Positions 40,374 to 48,696 of a DNA stretch of 64,000 nucleotides are shown in pieces. The notes below the pieces were generated by a model. That model saw nothing but the letters and a program-made list of their open reading frames with translations, was not told the origin of the DNA and did not search any database. Position numbers and translations under genes: made by a program. Numbering within the stretch: position 1 is the first letter of the stretch; each line of letters opens with the position of its first letter. Location: the NCBI GenBank assembly GCA_029571215.1, contig JAKPTE010000039.1, forward strand, positions 62,001-126,000, read 5' to 3'. Source of the stretch: Bacteroidota bacterium. GTDB lineage: Bacteria > Bacteroidota > Bacteroidia > Bacteroidales > JAAYUG01.

Positions 40374-41438
40374 ATGAGCAATTTCAAAGCATTCCTTATC
40401 GTGTTACTTATGTCTTTTTTCGTGTTATCATGTGAGAAAACGGATGAGAACAGGAATGACAATTCATTCCTTCACGGTATTATGGTTACCAATGAGGGAA
40501 ATTTCATGGATAACAACGGGTCAGTAAGCTATATACCCCTTTCAGAAGATACGGTTTATAACAATGTTTTTGAAACGGTTAATGGTCGGCCTCTCGGTGA
40601 TGTGATTATGTCGTTTGCCGCATGGAAGAACAAAGGTTTTATTGTGGCCAACAATTCCGGAAAAGTTGAGGTAGTTGACCTGAAAACATTTCAGTCGGCT
40701 GGAATAATTGAAGTATCCTATCCCCGTCATATCGTTATATCCAATGATGCAAAAGGCTACATAACCTACGGGTCCTTTCCGGGAAAGGTAAAAGTTTTTA
40801 ACCCTGAAACCATGGAGGCAATAACCGATATTACCGTGGGCAATCAGCCGGAAAACATGATCATTGACGGTGATAAACTCCTGGTAGCCAACGGGCAATG
40901 GGGAAATGACAGTACAGTGAGCATTATTGACCGGACAACCAATGAAGTGATGTCAACCATTTTTGCGGGCGATGGTCCTGTCGCTTTTGCCAGGGATGGC
41001 AGTGGGTCGGTATGGGTACTATGCCAGGGGAAGGTGGTCTACAGTCCCGACTGGTCCTATATTGAATATGAAACGAATTCCAAACTGGTGGGACTTAAAC
41101 CGGGTACCTATGAACCTGTAAAAAGCTATGTAATTGGCCATACAGGTGATTATTTTAATCCTTCTTCAATAGCTTCCGATCCCAACGGTCAATTCATCTA
41201 TTTTGTCGAAAAAGAAGGAGTTTTTGCTTTCCGGATTTCGGATTCACAGATACCTGCTACCCCGTTGATAAGCGGATCATATAACACAGTCAATGCCAAC
41301 CCTCTGAACGGACGTTTGTACGTGTCAGAAATACAGGGTTATACTGCCTCGGGAAAACTTCATATCTTTACCCCATCCGGGGAAACCGTCAGCACATTTG
41401 TTGTCGGAATAGCGCCCAACGGAGTGAATTTTTATTAG
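40374..41438 (+). CDS. BtuG-like surface lipoprotein (YncE/DUF5074-type beta-propeller)
   Basis: A lipoprotein signal ends at Cys20 (SFFVLSC). The mature part is made of repeated ~40-residue beta blades with Asp/Asn-rich turns, such as KVEVVDLKTFQSAGII, KVKVFNPETMEAITDITVGNQPEN and STVSIIDRTTNEVMSTI, giving a YncE-type seven-blade propeller. In Bacteroides, the propeller lipoprotein BtuG caps BtuB and captures B12 with extreme affinity. The identical position after a riboswitch-controlled BtuB-like gene makes a BtuG role likely, though binding residues cannot be confirmed here. Confidence 0.82.
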   Translation: MSNFKAFLIVLLMSFFVLSCEKTDENRNDNSFLHGIMVTNEGNFMDNNGSVSYIPLSEDTVYNNVFETVNGRPLGDVIMSFAAWKNKGFIVANNSGKVEVVDLKTFQSAGIIEVSYPRHIVISNDAKGYITYGSFPGKVKVFNPETMEAITDITVGNQPENMIIDGDKLLVANGQWGNDSTVSIIDRTTNEVMSTIFAGDGPVAFARDGSGSVWVLCQGKVVYSPDWSYIEYETNSKLVGLKPGTYEPVKSYVIGHTGDYFNPSSIASDPNGQFIYFVEKEGVFAFRISDSQIPATPLISGSYNTVNANPLNGRLYVSEIQGYTASGKLHIFTPSGETVSTFVVGIAPNGVNFY

Positions 41439-41479
41439 AATTATTGGAATAATCCACACTGTACGTATTGCTATCTACC

Positions 41480-43705
41480 ATGCACAATTATTTCAAGCCG
41501 AACATTTTTCTGGAAGATAAAAACCATTCGTGCAAGGCATTACCTTTCCGTATGGCCGGGAAGATTCTCTTTCTTTTGTTTCTGTTAGTTTGCTTCAGAG
41601 TGCCTTTTGTGCATGCTCAGATGGAACACGGCGGATGGCCTGTTTCGGGAAACCTGCCGGAAAAGGGAAATGTGCCTGTTATCTCATTTCCCTCCGTTTC
41701 CCGGGATATGCTGACTATGGAAAATGCTACCGGTGCCAAGCCCATGCAATTTGCTCTTCCTTTTGATGGAAGATGGACACCGGAAAACAGCGGCGTTTGG
41801 TCTGAAACTGATAAATTGCGTATCTGGCGGTGTGGCTTTTACGTTCCAGAAGCCCTGTCAGTCGGAATCATCTTTAGCCTTTTTGATATACCTGAGGAAG
41901 CTTCTGTTTTTGTTTACACTCCCGGTTATCAAAACATGAAGGGAGCATATACATTTGAGAACAAACTGCTTTCACGCCAGCTGGCTCTTTCACATCTGCC
42001 GGGTTCCCTATGTTTCGTTGAATATGATGTTCCTGTTGACAAGTATAAACCGAATCAGCTCGCCATTGGACGTGTTGCCGGTGGTGTTATTGATGTCTTC
42101 GGGTTTCAGGAAAAATTGAATACACAGACGGGAGTTTCCGGATCGTGCGAAGTGGATATCAATTGCCCGGAAGGCAGTTCGTGGCAGACAGAAAAGCGGG
42201 GTGTGGCAAAATTGGTGGTAAACGGAACCACCTTGTGCACCGGAAGCCTTGTTAACAATACCGAACACAACGGTAAGCCCTATTTGCTGACGGCGGGGCA
42301 TTGCATTGCCGATCAGGATGATGCCTGGCGGACTGTTTTTACCTTTAATTATGAACGTTCAGGGTGCGGAAGCGGAACAGCAAGTTCCGCGCAGACCATC
42401 AGTGGCTCTGATCTGATTAGCACGGTTTCTGGCCTTGATTTCAGCCTGGTGCAGCTTACCGTTCCGCCACCTCCTTCCTACAAACCTATTTACCTTGGAT
42501 GGGACCTCGATACCACCGGAATAAGTTCTGCGGTTACCATACACCATCCTGCCGGAGATGTAAAAAAAATATCGGTCGATTATAATGCTCCCGTTATTGG
42601 CAATTTCGGAGGAGGATATGACTATATGTCACACTGGAGGATTATCCGATGGGACAAAGGGGCTACGGAAGGAGGTTCGTCAGGAGCTCCTTTGTTTAAC
42701 CAGAATCACCGGATCATCGGGACTCTTACCGGAGGAGATGCAACCTGTTCTAACCCGGTTAACGACTATTTTCAACGAATGGACCGTTGCTGGGACGATT
42801 ATGAACCTCCTGCCAATCAGCTCCGTGCATGGCTCGATCCGGTCAATGCAGGATTTATGCACGTGGATTATTATGATCCATATAACTACAACGTAATCGG
42901 TTGTGATACAATAACAAACATTTTACCTGCCGAAAAAACCGGTTTGAAGAGTCTAGATTTTGGTGGATATGCATCGGGACATAATTGGTTGGCAATAAAT
43001 GGTTTTGCCGAAAGTTTTGTTCTGCCCGATTCGGCTACCCTGAGTGGAATATTTCTTTATCCGCTAAAACTTCATGATCACAGTTCTGCCGATGGTTCGT
43101 ATATTACTCTTTTTGTGTCCTCCGGCTATCTTTCTGCGGAAAACAGGATCTATTCCGAAAAGATCCTGTATTCGGCACTTAAGGCAAATCAGCTGAATTT
43201 TATTCCCTTGTGGCATTATTTGCCGGCAAAGGATACTCTTTATGCAGGGTACGAGATCTATTACGGACAACAAGACACGATAGCAATGGCCCAGACGCTT
43301 GACCGTCTTCCCGGAAACAGGAATTCTGCTTTTGTTCGCTACGGCGGCACATGGACGCCCTATGAAACTGTTTTCTCAAATCCGGCTTCTTTCTTTATCG
43401 GACTGCAGGTTTGCAATCTTAGATGGCTGAAGACAGGCAGCGAAACAAGCACCGATTTGCCGGTACAAGTATTTCCGGTTCCAACCCGTGGTGAACTGAA
43501 TATAGCACATAACGGAGTATTTGCCGGAGAAGCGACCGTTTTCGTCTATGACCTGACAGGACGTATTGTCTGGACTTCTTCTCTGCCAGTTACAGGAAGT
43601 CAAATGCGTCTATCCTTTGGATTCCTGAATAACGGTATTTACATTCTGAAAATTATGACCCGTAACAAAAAAGTGTATTCTTTCCGTTTTATTATCCAGA
43701 AATGA
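41480..43705 (+). CDS. Secreted trypsin-fold serine peptidase with T9SS sorting domain
   Basis: The 741-residue protein has an N-terminal export signal (the hydrophobic stretch KILFLLFLLV lies ~30 residues in; the ATG at 41552 is an alternative start). The peptidase domain resembles lysyl-endopeptidase/S1 enzymes, with triad His in LLTAGHC (~274), Asp in GLDFSLVQL (~320) and Ser in GGSSGAP (~401). A ~150-residue beta-rich region follows, and the last ~80 residues (VQVFPVPTRGELNIA to SFRFIIQK) form a T9SS type A sorting domain. It lies inside the cobalamin operon, and its stop overlaps the btuF-like ATG by 4 bp. It may free protein-bound corrinoids or act on host or competitor proteins; this role is inference. 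Confidence 0.88.
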   Translation: MHNYFKPNIFLEDKNHSCKALPFRMAGKILFLLFLLVCFRVPFVHAQMEHGGWPVSGNLPEKGNVPVISFPSVSRDMLTMENATGAKPMQFALPFDGRWTPENSGVWSETDKLRIWRCGFYVPEALSVGIIFSLFDIPEEASVFVYTPGYQNMKGAYTFENKLLSRQLALSHLPGSLCFVEYDVPVDKYKPNQLAIGRVAGGVIDVFGFQEKLNTQTGVSGSCEVDINCPEGSSWQTEKRGVAKLVVNGTTLCTGSLVNNTEHNGKPYLLTAGHCIADQDDAWRTVFTFNYERSGCGSGTASSAQTISGSDLISTVSGLDFSLVQLTVPPPPSYKPIYLGWDLDTTGISSAVTIHHPAGDVKKISVDYNAPVIGNFGGGYDYMSHWRIIRWDKGATEGGSSGAPLFNQNHRIIGTLTGGDATCSNPVNDYFQRMDRCWDDYEPPANQLRAWLDPVNAGFMHVDYYDPYNYNVIGCDTITNILPAEKTGLKSLDFGGYASGHNWLAINGFAESFVLPDSATLSGIFLYPLKLHDHSSADGSYITLFVSSGYLSAENRIYSEKILYSALKANQLNFIPLWHYLPAKDTLYAGYEIYYGQQDTIAMAQTLDRLPGNRNSAFVRYGGTWTPYETVFSNPASFFIGLQVCNLRWLKTGSETSTDLPVQVFPVPTRGELNIAHNGVFAGEATVFVYDLTGRIVWTSSLPVTGSQMRLSFGFLNNGIYILKIMTRNKKVYSFRFIIQK

Positions 43706-44856
43706 AACATAACGGGCTTCATATGATATTATTTTCTGTTCTGGCATTGGCGTCTTGCGCATGTGCGGAACACAGGTCCACACATACAAGCAGGGAGATT
43801 TTCTCCGACAGCCTGGTACCGGAATATGCAGAAAAATTCAGAATTTATTACACTTCAGAATATACTGTTTTCAAGGTCTTTTCTCCCTGGCAGGGTGGGA
43901 ATCCCGCGACGGTTGAGTACCTGCTGTCTTCCGATACAGCTTCTCTCCCTCATAATGTTCTCACAGGTAGGATCATTATTAAAGAGCCGGTGAAACGTGT
44001 GGTATGTATGTCTACAACACACGTGGGAATGCTTTCAGCTTTGGGGCTTGATTCATCTATCGTATCGATTTCAGGTACAAGATACGTTTATGATGCGACC
44101 ATGCAAAAACTAATACAGGAAGGGCATATTACTGAGATTGGCTATGAAGGATCTTTCGACTTTGAAGGAATTGCCAGGGTTAAACCGGATCTGATTTTTG
44201 CCTATGGTATTGGTCCGGAAGCAACTTCCTGGTATGCGCGTATGGAAAGCCAGCATATACCTGTTGTTTATATTGCCGAGTATCTTGAGGAAGAGCCGCT
44301 GGGACGGGCTGAATGGATCCGTTTTATGGGAAGGATTATGGGAGTTCCTCAGAAAGCCGATTCTTTTTTCTTTTCGGTTCGTGCTTCGTATCTTTCCATC
44401 AGAAACCAGGCAAATGATACATCCAGACCTGTTGTTATGACCGGTCTTCCATGGAAGGGTGCATGGAATGTGCCCTCCGGCAAATCCTATACAGCCCGGC
44501 TTATTTCCGATGCAGGCGGAAAATACTGGTGCAGTTCTCTTACCGGCAGGGAAAACTATGCACTTTCAATGGAAGAAGCCGTTGGTAAAGCTTTTGAAGC
44601 ACGAATATGGATAAATGCCGGTACGGCGCGTTCCCTGGCCGATATTCAAAATACGGATGTGCGTCTCACAACAATCCCTGCATACCGCAACGGAAATGTA
44701 TTCAGCAATTCTGCCCGGATCGGGCCCGGTGGGGGAAATGATTACTGGGAATCGGGAACAGTGCATCCTGACATTATTCTTAATGACCTGTACAAGATTC
44801 TGCATGGACAACCAAAATCTGATAACGAATTGTTTTACTTTATCCATTTAAAATAA
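43702..44856 (+). CDS. BtuF-like periplasmic cobalamin-binding lipoprotein
   Basis: The protein has a lipobox (VLALASC, Cys ~19) and a class III periplasmic-binding fold: VKRVVCMSTTHVGMLSALGL in the N-lobe, LIFAYGI in the middle and RIWINAGTARSLADIQNTDVRLTTIPAYRNGNVF near the end. This fold binds metal chelates and cobalamin and delivers them to a FecCD/BtuC permease. The 4-bp ATGA overlap with the protease gene and the downstream permease and ATPase make cobalamin the likely ligand. Confidence 0.88.
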   Translation: MKHNGLHMILFSVLALASCACAEHRSTHTSREIFSDSLVPEYAEKFRIYYTSEYTVFKVFSPWQGGNPATVEYLLSSDTASLPHNVLTGRIIIKEPVKRVVCMSTTHVGMLSALGLDSSIVSISGTRYVYDATMQKLIQEGHITEIGYEGSFDFEGIARVKPDLIFAYGIGPEATSWYARMESQHIPVVYIAEYLEEEPLGRAEWIRFMGRIMGVPQKADSFFFSVRASYLSIRNQANDTSRPVVMTGLPWKGAWNVPSGKSYTARLISDAGGKYWCSSLTGRENYALSMEEAVGKAFEARIWINAGTARSLADIQNTDVRLTTIPAYRNGNVFSNSARIGPGGGNDYWESGTVHPDIILNDLYKILHGQPKSDNELFYFIHLK

Positions 44857-44864
44857 TCCTAATT

Positions 44865-45140
44865 ATGGCATCACGACGCGACCTTAAAAAAGATCTAAAC
44901 TACATTACCTGGGAACTGATTTCGGAATGTCTGGTTTACCAGATTCTGCATCCTGAGGTTTCTGACGAGAAAATTATGCAAACCATTGAAGAAATTGCCG
45001 CAAAGCATAATGAACTTCTGGCATTGGTCAATGCACCGGAAAACCGGCATAACCGTGAACTGGCGAAGAAAAATTACCTCGCGGTGAGAAAAGGCTTTGT
45101 GGATATGGTGCAGATCATCAATACTCTCCCGACTTCCTGA
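44865..45140 (+). CDS. Small conserved-type protein of unknown function, 91 aa
   Basis: The ATG at 44865 follows the btuF-like stop by 8 bp. The protein is soluble and mainly helical, MASRRDLKKDLNYITWELISECLVYQILHPEV, then a helix of charged residues and a short tail. Similar small proteins with a MASRRDLKKD start are, in my recollection, widespread in Bacteroidota, but I do not know a function. Its insertion between the binding protein and permease genes suggests co-expression with B12 uptake. Confidence 0.7.
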   Translation: MASRRDLKKDLNYITWELISECLVYQILHPEVSDEKIMQTIEEIAAKHNELLALVNAPENRHNRELAKKNYLAVRKGFVDMVQIINTLPTS

Positions 45141-45163
45141 AAGCCGGTTAGAAGCATTCGCCA

Positions 45164-46189
45164 ATGAAACATCGCAGTGTCATTTTGTTTTTACTTCTGG
45201 TAATTGTTCTGGTGATACTGGTTTGTGCCGATTTGCTTACGGGTACAACCCGGATGTCACTGCATGATTTCGTGCATGCTCTAACGGGAAATAACCACGA
45301 TCCAGTCCTGCTGAATATTCTTACGGAATTTCGTATTCCGCGGGTTGTTACAGCGCTGGTTGCCGGTGCATCCCTATCGGTGAGCGGACTCATGATGCAA
45401 ACCCTGTTCCGTAATCCGCTGGCAGGACCTTATGTGTTAGGAATCAGCAGCGGATCTGCACTTGGCGTGGCATTGCTTACCATGGGATTTCCGGGTTACG
45501 TGCTTTCCGGTTCCATACCAGGACAGTTAAACCTTTTTCTGGCAGCTTTTTTCGGTGCAACTGCAGTGTTGGGTATCATGCTTTTACTGTCCCTCCGCCT
45601 GCGCGATGTTTTTACCATGCTGATTATCGGAATGTTGCTGGGTAGCGCATTCTCAGCTATAATCGGTATTATGCAGTACCTTAGCAATGAATCCGCCCTG
45701 AAAGTCTTTGTTATCTGGACAATGGGCAGTCTGGGGGGCGTTACTTCCGAACAGATTAAAATACTTCTTCCGGTGTTTATCCTGGGTGTCATCCTGGTAA
45801 TTGGCGCGATCAAACCCTTGAATGCTCTTTTGTTGGGAGAACAGGAGGCAAAAACCCTCGGTATCAATATTATTGGTTCACGTGTTCTTCTGCTTGTTGC
45901 AACCGGCATTTTAACCGGTCTCATTACCGGATATTGCGGACCGATTGGTTTTATTGGAGTGGCTGTTCCCCATATTGCACGCTGGTTTTTTCGCACCGGC
46001 AATCATCGTGTGCTGGTTCCTGCCGTTATGCTCACAGGTGCGTCTGTTCTTGTATGCAGCGACTTAATTTCCCAACTTCCAGGCAAGGGCATTATTCTTC
46101 CGGTAAATGCTGTTACTGCTCTCATTGGCATTCCTGTTATTGTTTGGGTAATTGTCCGGCGTCCGATTTATCCTGGTAATGATAATTAA
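45164..46189 (+). CDS. btuC: BtuC/FecCD-type ABC transporter permease
   Basis: The 341-residue protein has about ten membrane helices and the FecCD hallmarks: RIPRVVTALVAGASLSVSG, the NPLAGPYVLGISSGSALG segment, and GFIGVAVPHIARW near residue 265, with the EAA-like coupling region. It forms the channel of the cobalamin importer with the ATPase that starts at the next base. Confidence 0.9.
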   Translation: MKHRSVILFLLLVIVLVILVCADLLTGTTRMSLHDFVHALTGNNHDPVLLNILTEFRIPRVVTALVAGASLSVSGLMMQTLFRNPLAGPYVLGISSGSALGVALLTMGFPGYVLSGSIPGQLNLFLAAFFGATAVLGIMLLLSLRLRDVFTMLIIGMLLGSAFSAIIGIMQYLSNESALKVFVIWTMGSLGGVTSEQIKILLPVFILGVILVIGAIKPLNALLLGEQEAKTLGINIIGSRVLLLVATGILTGLITGYCGPIGFIGVAVPHIARWFFRTGNHRVLVPAVMLTGASVLVCSDLISQLPGKGIILPVNAVTALIGIPVIVWVIVRRPIYPGNDN

Positions 46190-47197
46190 ATGATGAGGGG
46201 TTGTATGATTTCGTTTCAGAAGTTATCAACAGGGTATTTTAAAAGAAGCCAACCGTTGGTCGTGAGCTCAGGGATTACTGCTTCGGCTGAGAGGGGAGAA
46301 CTGGTGGCTTTGATCGGATTGAACGGAACAGGAAAAAGCACACTTTTGCGAACCCTTGCAGCTCTTCAGCCAGCCATGGGTGGTGAAATCTGGCTGGATG
46401 ACAAGAAACTGCGGGGTTATACTTCTGAAGTTCTTTCCCGCACGATTGCCTTTGTATCTTCTTCACGTGCAAGAAGCCCTGCCGTAAAAGTGAGTGAAAT
46501 GGTGGAACTTGGAAGATATCCATATACAAACTGGTTGGGAAGTCTGACACCGAATGATAAGATACTGGTTATGGAAGCACTCGACAGGGTGCATGCCCTT
46601 CATCTGGCCGATCATCCCTTGGATCAGATCAGCGACGGTGAATTTCAAAGAGTGCATATTGCCAGGGCTTTGTGCCAGGACACACCTGTCATTTTGCTCG
46701 ATGAACCTACGGCATTTCTCGATGTCATTAACCGGTATGAAATTATTGTGCTGCTAAGGGATCTTTGCCGGCTGAAAAACAAAACAATTCTGTTTTCGAC
46801 ACACGACTGGTCAGCTGCGCTTCAACTGGCTGACAGAATCTGGTATCTTCATGCCGGCACTTTAAGAGAAGGAGCTCCGGAAGATATTCTTATGACCGGG
46901 CAACTCGATGCCCATTTTGAAGGTAAAGATTTCTATGTTAATCCTGAAACGGGTCAGATCCGTTTTGCCCAGCATGATGCGTATCATGTGGCATTGGACC
47001 AGACAGCATTATCCAATTCATGGTTCATAAAGGCAATGAAACGGGCCGGAATCACCCATAATCCGGATGCGAAACTTTCGGTATCCTTTATCGGAAATCA
47101 ATGGAATCTATCTTTTGGTGAAACGCATAGCCGATATCAGTCAATCCTTGAGCTGATAAGCGGGATTCGAAAAATACACGCCCAGTTTCTGCCTTGA
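46190..47197 (+). CDS. btuD: BtuD-like ABC transporter ATP-binding protein with C-terminal extension
   Basis: The ATPase core (residues ~5-245) shows Walker A IGLNGTGKSTLLR, the signature QISDGEFQRVHIARAL and Walker B VILLDEPTAFLD, with His in STHDW. The signature reads ISDGE rather than LSGGE, as in some FecE/BtuD proteins. The chain continues for ~80 residues (PETGQIRFAQHDAY to the end) beyond the ~255-residue length of typical BtuD. It begins directly at the permease stop. A start at the internal MISF (46205) is also possible. Confidence 0.9.
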   Translation: MMRGCMISFQKLSTGYFKRSQPLVVSSGITASAERGELVALIGLNGTGKSTLLRTLAALQPAMGGEIWLDDKKLRGYTSEVLSRTIAFVSSSRARSPAVKVSEMVELGRYPYTNWLGSLTPNDKILVMEALDRVHALHLADHPLDQISDGEFQRVHIARALCQDTPVILLDEPTAFLDVINRYEIIVLLRDLCRLKNKTILFSTHDWSAALQLADRIWYLHAGTLREGAPEDILMTGQLDAHFEGKDFYVNPETGQIRFAQHDAYHVALDQTALSNSWFIKAMKRAGITHNPDAKLSVSFIGNQWNLSFGETHSRYQSILELISGIRKIHAQFLP

Positions 47198-47338
47198 GAG
47201 AACAGACGGGAGGGATGACATTTGAAAGGAGTTTTTCAGGAATAGCCACAGGCTGTTTAGGGTAAACCAAAATCTGTTTCCCGTTTCGTAAATAATTCGT
47301 ACCTTGGTAAGCTCAATCGGAACTTTAAACCTAATACC

Positions 47339-47554
47339 ATGAATCTTGTGAAGAAAATTACTTCCTATCTTCTTATTTTTCTGGTAGTATTGTTTACTAC
47401 TGTGGCTCTTCTTGGTATCTGGGAGATTATCCCCCTGGAAAAGATAATGATTAAAATGATTTCCTCCCTGGTGGTAGTTTTTGCATCTGCTGCCGTTGTG
47501 CTGTTTATTTTTTCTGTATTGATTAAGGAAACCAATCACCATCAGAATTCCTGA
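47339..47554 (+). CDS. Small two-helix membrane protein, 71 aa
   Basis: The protein has two hydrophobic segments (residues ~8-27 and ~40-63) joined by a short loop, and a polar His/Asn tail. It has no recognisable family. It abuts the GT2 gene with zero spacing (TGA immediately followed by GTG), so the two are translated from one message. A membrane anchor or partner for the glycosyltransferase is possible. Confidence 0.65.
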   Translation: MNLVKKITSYLLIFLVVLFTTVALLGIWEIIPLEKIMIKMISSLVVVFASAAVVLFIFSVLIKETNHHQNS

Positions 47555-48472
47555 GTGCTCTCCATCCTGATTACAGCCTATAACGAAGATGTTGTTCCTC
47601 TGGCCGAATCATTGCATACGCAGTGTTTGGATGCTGCCATTCCGTTTGAAATCATTGTCTGTGACGATCATTCTTCTGATTTCTTCCGGAAACGGAATGA
47701 AAAGTTGACAGCATATTCCGGAGTTACATACCGCTATCTTGAAAGTAACATCGGTAGGGCAAGGATAAGAAACCTGATGGTTTCCATGGCAAAGTACCAG
47801 TGGCTCCTCTTTGTTGATGGCGACTCCAGGGTGGTCTCGCCTCATTTTGTGAGGAAATATATTGATGCACTGCAACAGGGTACGGTTGTGTGCGGCGGAA
47901 GGGTATATAATCAGCGGAAACCTGAAAACAAAGAAATCCTTTTGCACTGGAAATACGGCACCGCCCGGGAGCAAAAAACTGCAACCCTGCGAAACAGATT
48001 TCCTTATCGTTCTTTTATGACCAGTAACTTTCTTTGTCCAGCTGATGTTTTTGCTTCTGTTTCCTTTGATGAATCCATCTCAGGATATGGGCATGAAGAT
48101 ACCCTCTTTGGTCATCGGTTATGGCAAAAAGGAATACCCCTTGTGCATACCGATAATCCTTTGTTGCATGATGGATTGATACCAGCCGTTGAATTTCTTC
48201 AGAAAGGAGAGAATGCTGTTAAGAACCTGGCCAAGCTTTTCATCCACTATCACAATGAAAAGGAACTTATGGAAGGGGTGCGTATGTTGCGTGCCTTTCT
48301 TTTCATCAAAAAGTGGTATTTGACGTCAGTAATTGAACTCTTTCTTCGCATGTTTCAACCTCTTTTTCTGAGAAACCTGAACGGAAAAAACCCGTTTCTT
48401 TTGTTTTACGATATGATCAGGCTTTCCTGGTTGATAAGAGAAATCCGCAATCTGAAGCGTTTTCCCGTATAA
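47555..48472 (+). CDS. Family 2 glycosyltransferase
   Basis: The GT-A fold starts at once: LSILITAYNEDVVPLAESL, then IIVCDDHSSD, the acceptor-side LFVDGDSRVV (DxD-type metal motif as DGD), and the catalytic ED in GYGHEDTLFGHRLW. The C-terminus has amphipathic, Trp-rich helices that may lie on the membrane. The start is GTG at 47555, directly after the preceding stop. The sugar and acceptor cannot be read from sequence. Confidence 0.88.
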   Translation: MLSILITAYNEDVVPLAESLHTQCLDAAIPFEIIVCDDHSSDFFRKRNEKLTAYSGVTYRYLESNIGRARIRNLMVSMAKYQWLLFVDGDSRVVSPHFVRKYIDALQQGTVVCGGRVYNQRKPENKEILLHWKYGTAREQKTATLRNRFPYRSFMTSNFLCPADVFASVSFDESISGYGHEDTLFGHRLWQKGIPLVHTDNPLLHDGLIPAVEFLQKGENAVKNLAKLFIHYHNEKELMEGVRMLRAFLFIKKWYLTSVIELFLRMFQPLFLRNLNGKNPFLLFYDMIRLSWLIREIRNLKRFPV

Positions 48473-48604
48473 CCGGTGGGAATTGCTTAACGCTTTATTC
48501 ACGCTCTGTTTTCTAACCTGCTGTTAAACAATGTTAAAATACCTCCTCCTGTATAACTTTTTTTGGTTTCATACGTATATAATAACAGATCACAGGTTTT
48601 TCAT

Positions 48605-48665
48605 AGGTTAGTTTTAGGGTTGGTAGGTTTAAAGTGTCGTCACTGCAATTGACGACACTTTTTTT
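48605..48665 (+). terminator. GGTTAGT-rich segment and intrinsic terminator before argS
   Basis: The stem AAGTGTCGTC (48632-48641) pairs perfectly with GACGACACTT (48651-48660), followed by a run of T. It is preceded by GGTTAGTTTTAGGG and TTGGTAGGTTT, close to the body of the small RNA at 6.8 kb. It may end the glycosyltransferase transcript or be an argS attenuator. Confidence 0.75.
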
Positions 48666-48672
48666 ATCTTTG
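48665..48672 (+). promoter_or_regulatory. -7 box (TATCTTTG) of argS
   Basis: TATCTTTG begins inside the terminator T-run and lies 25 bp before the argS ATG. Placement of a promoter in the tail of a terminator is compact and would give argS its own start. Confidence 0.5.
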
Positions 48673-48696
48673 CGACCTGATTCTTTACACATCCTC

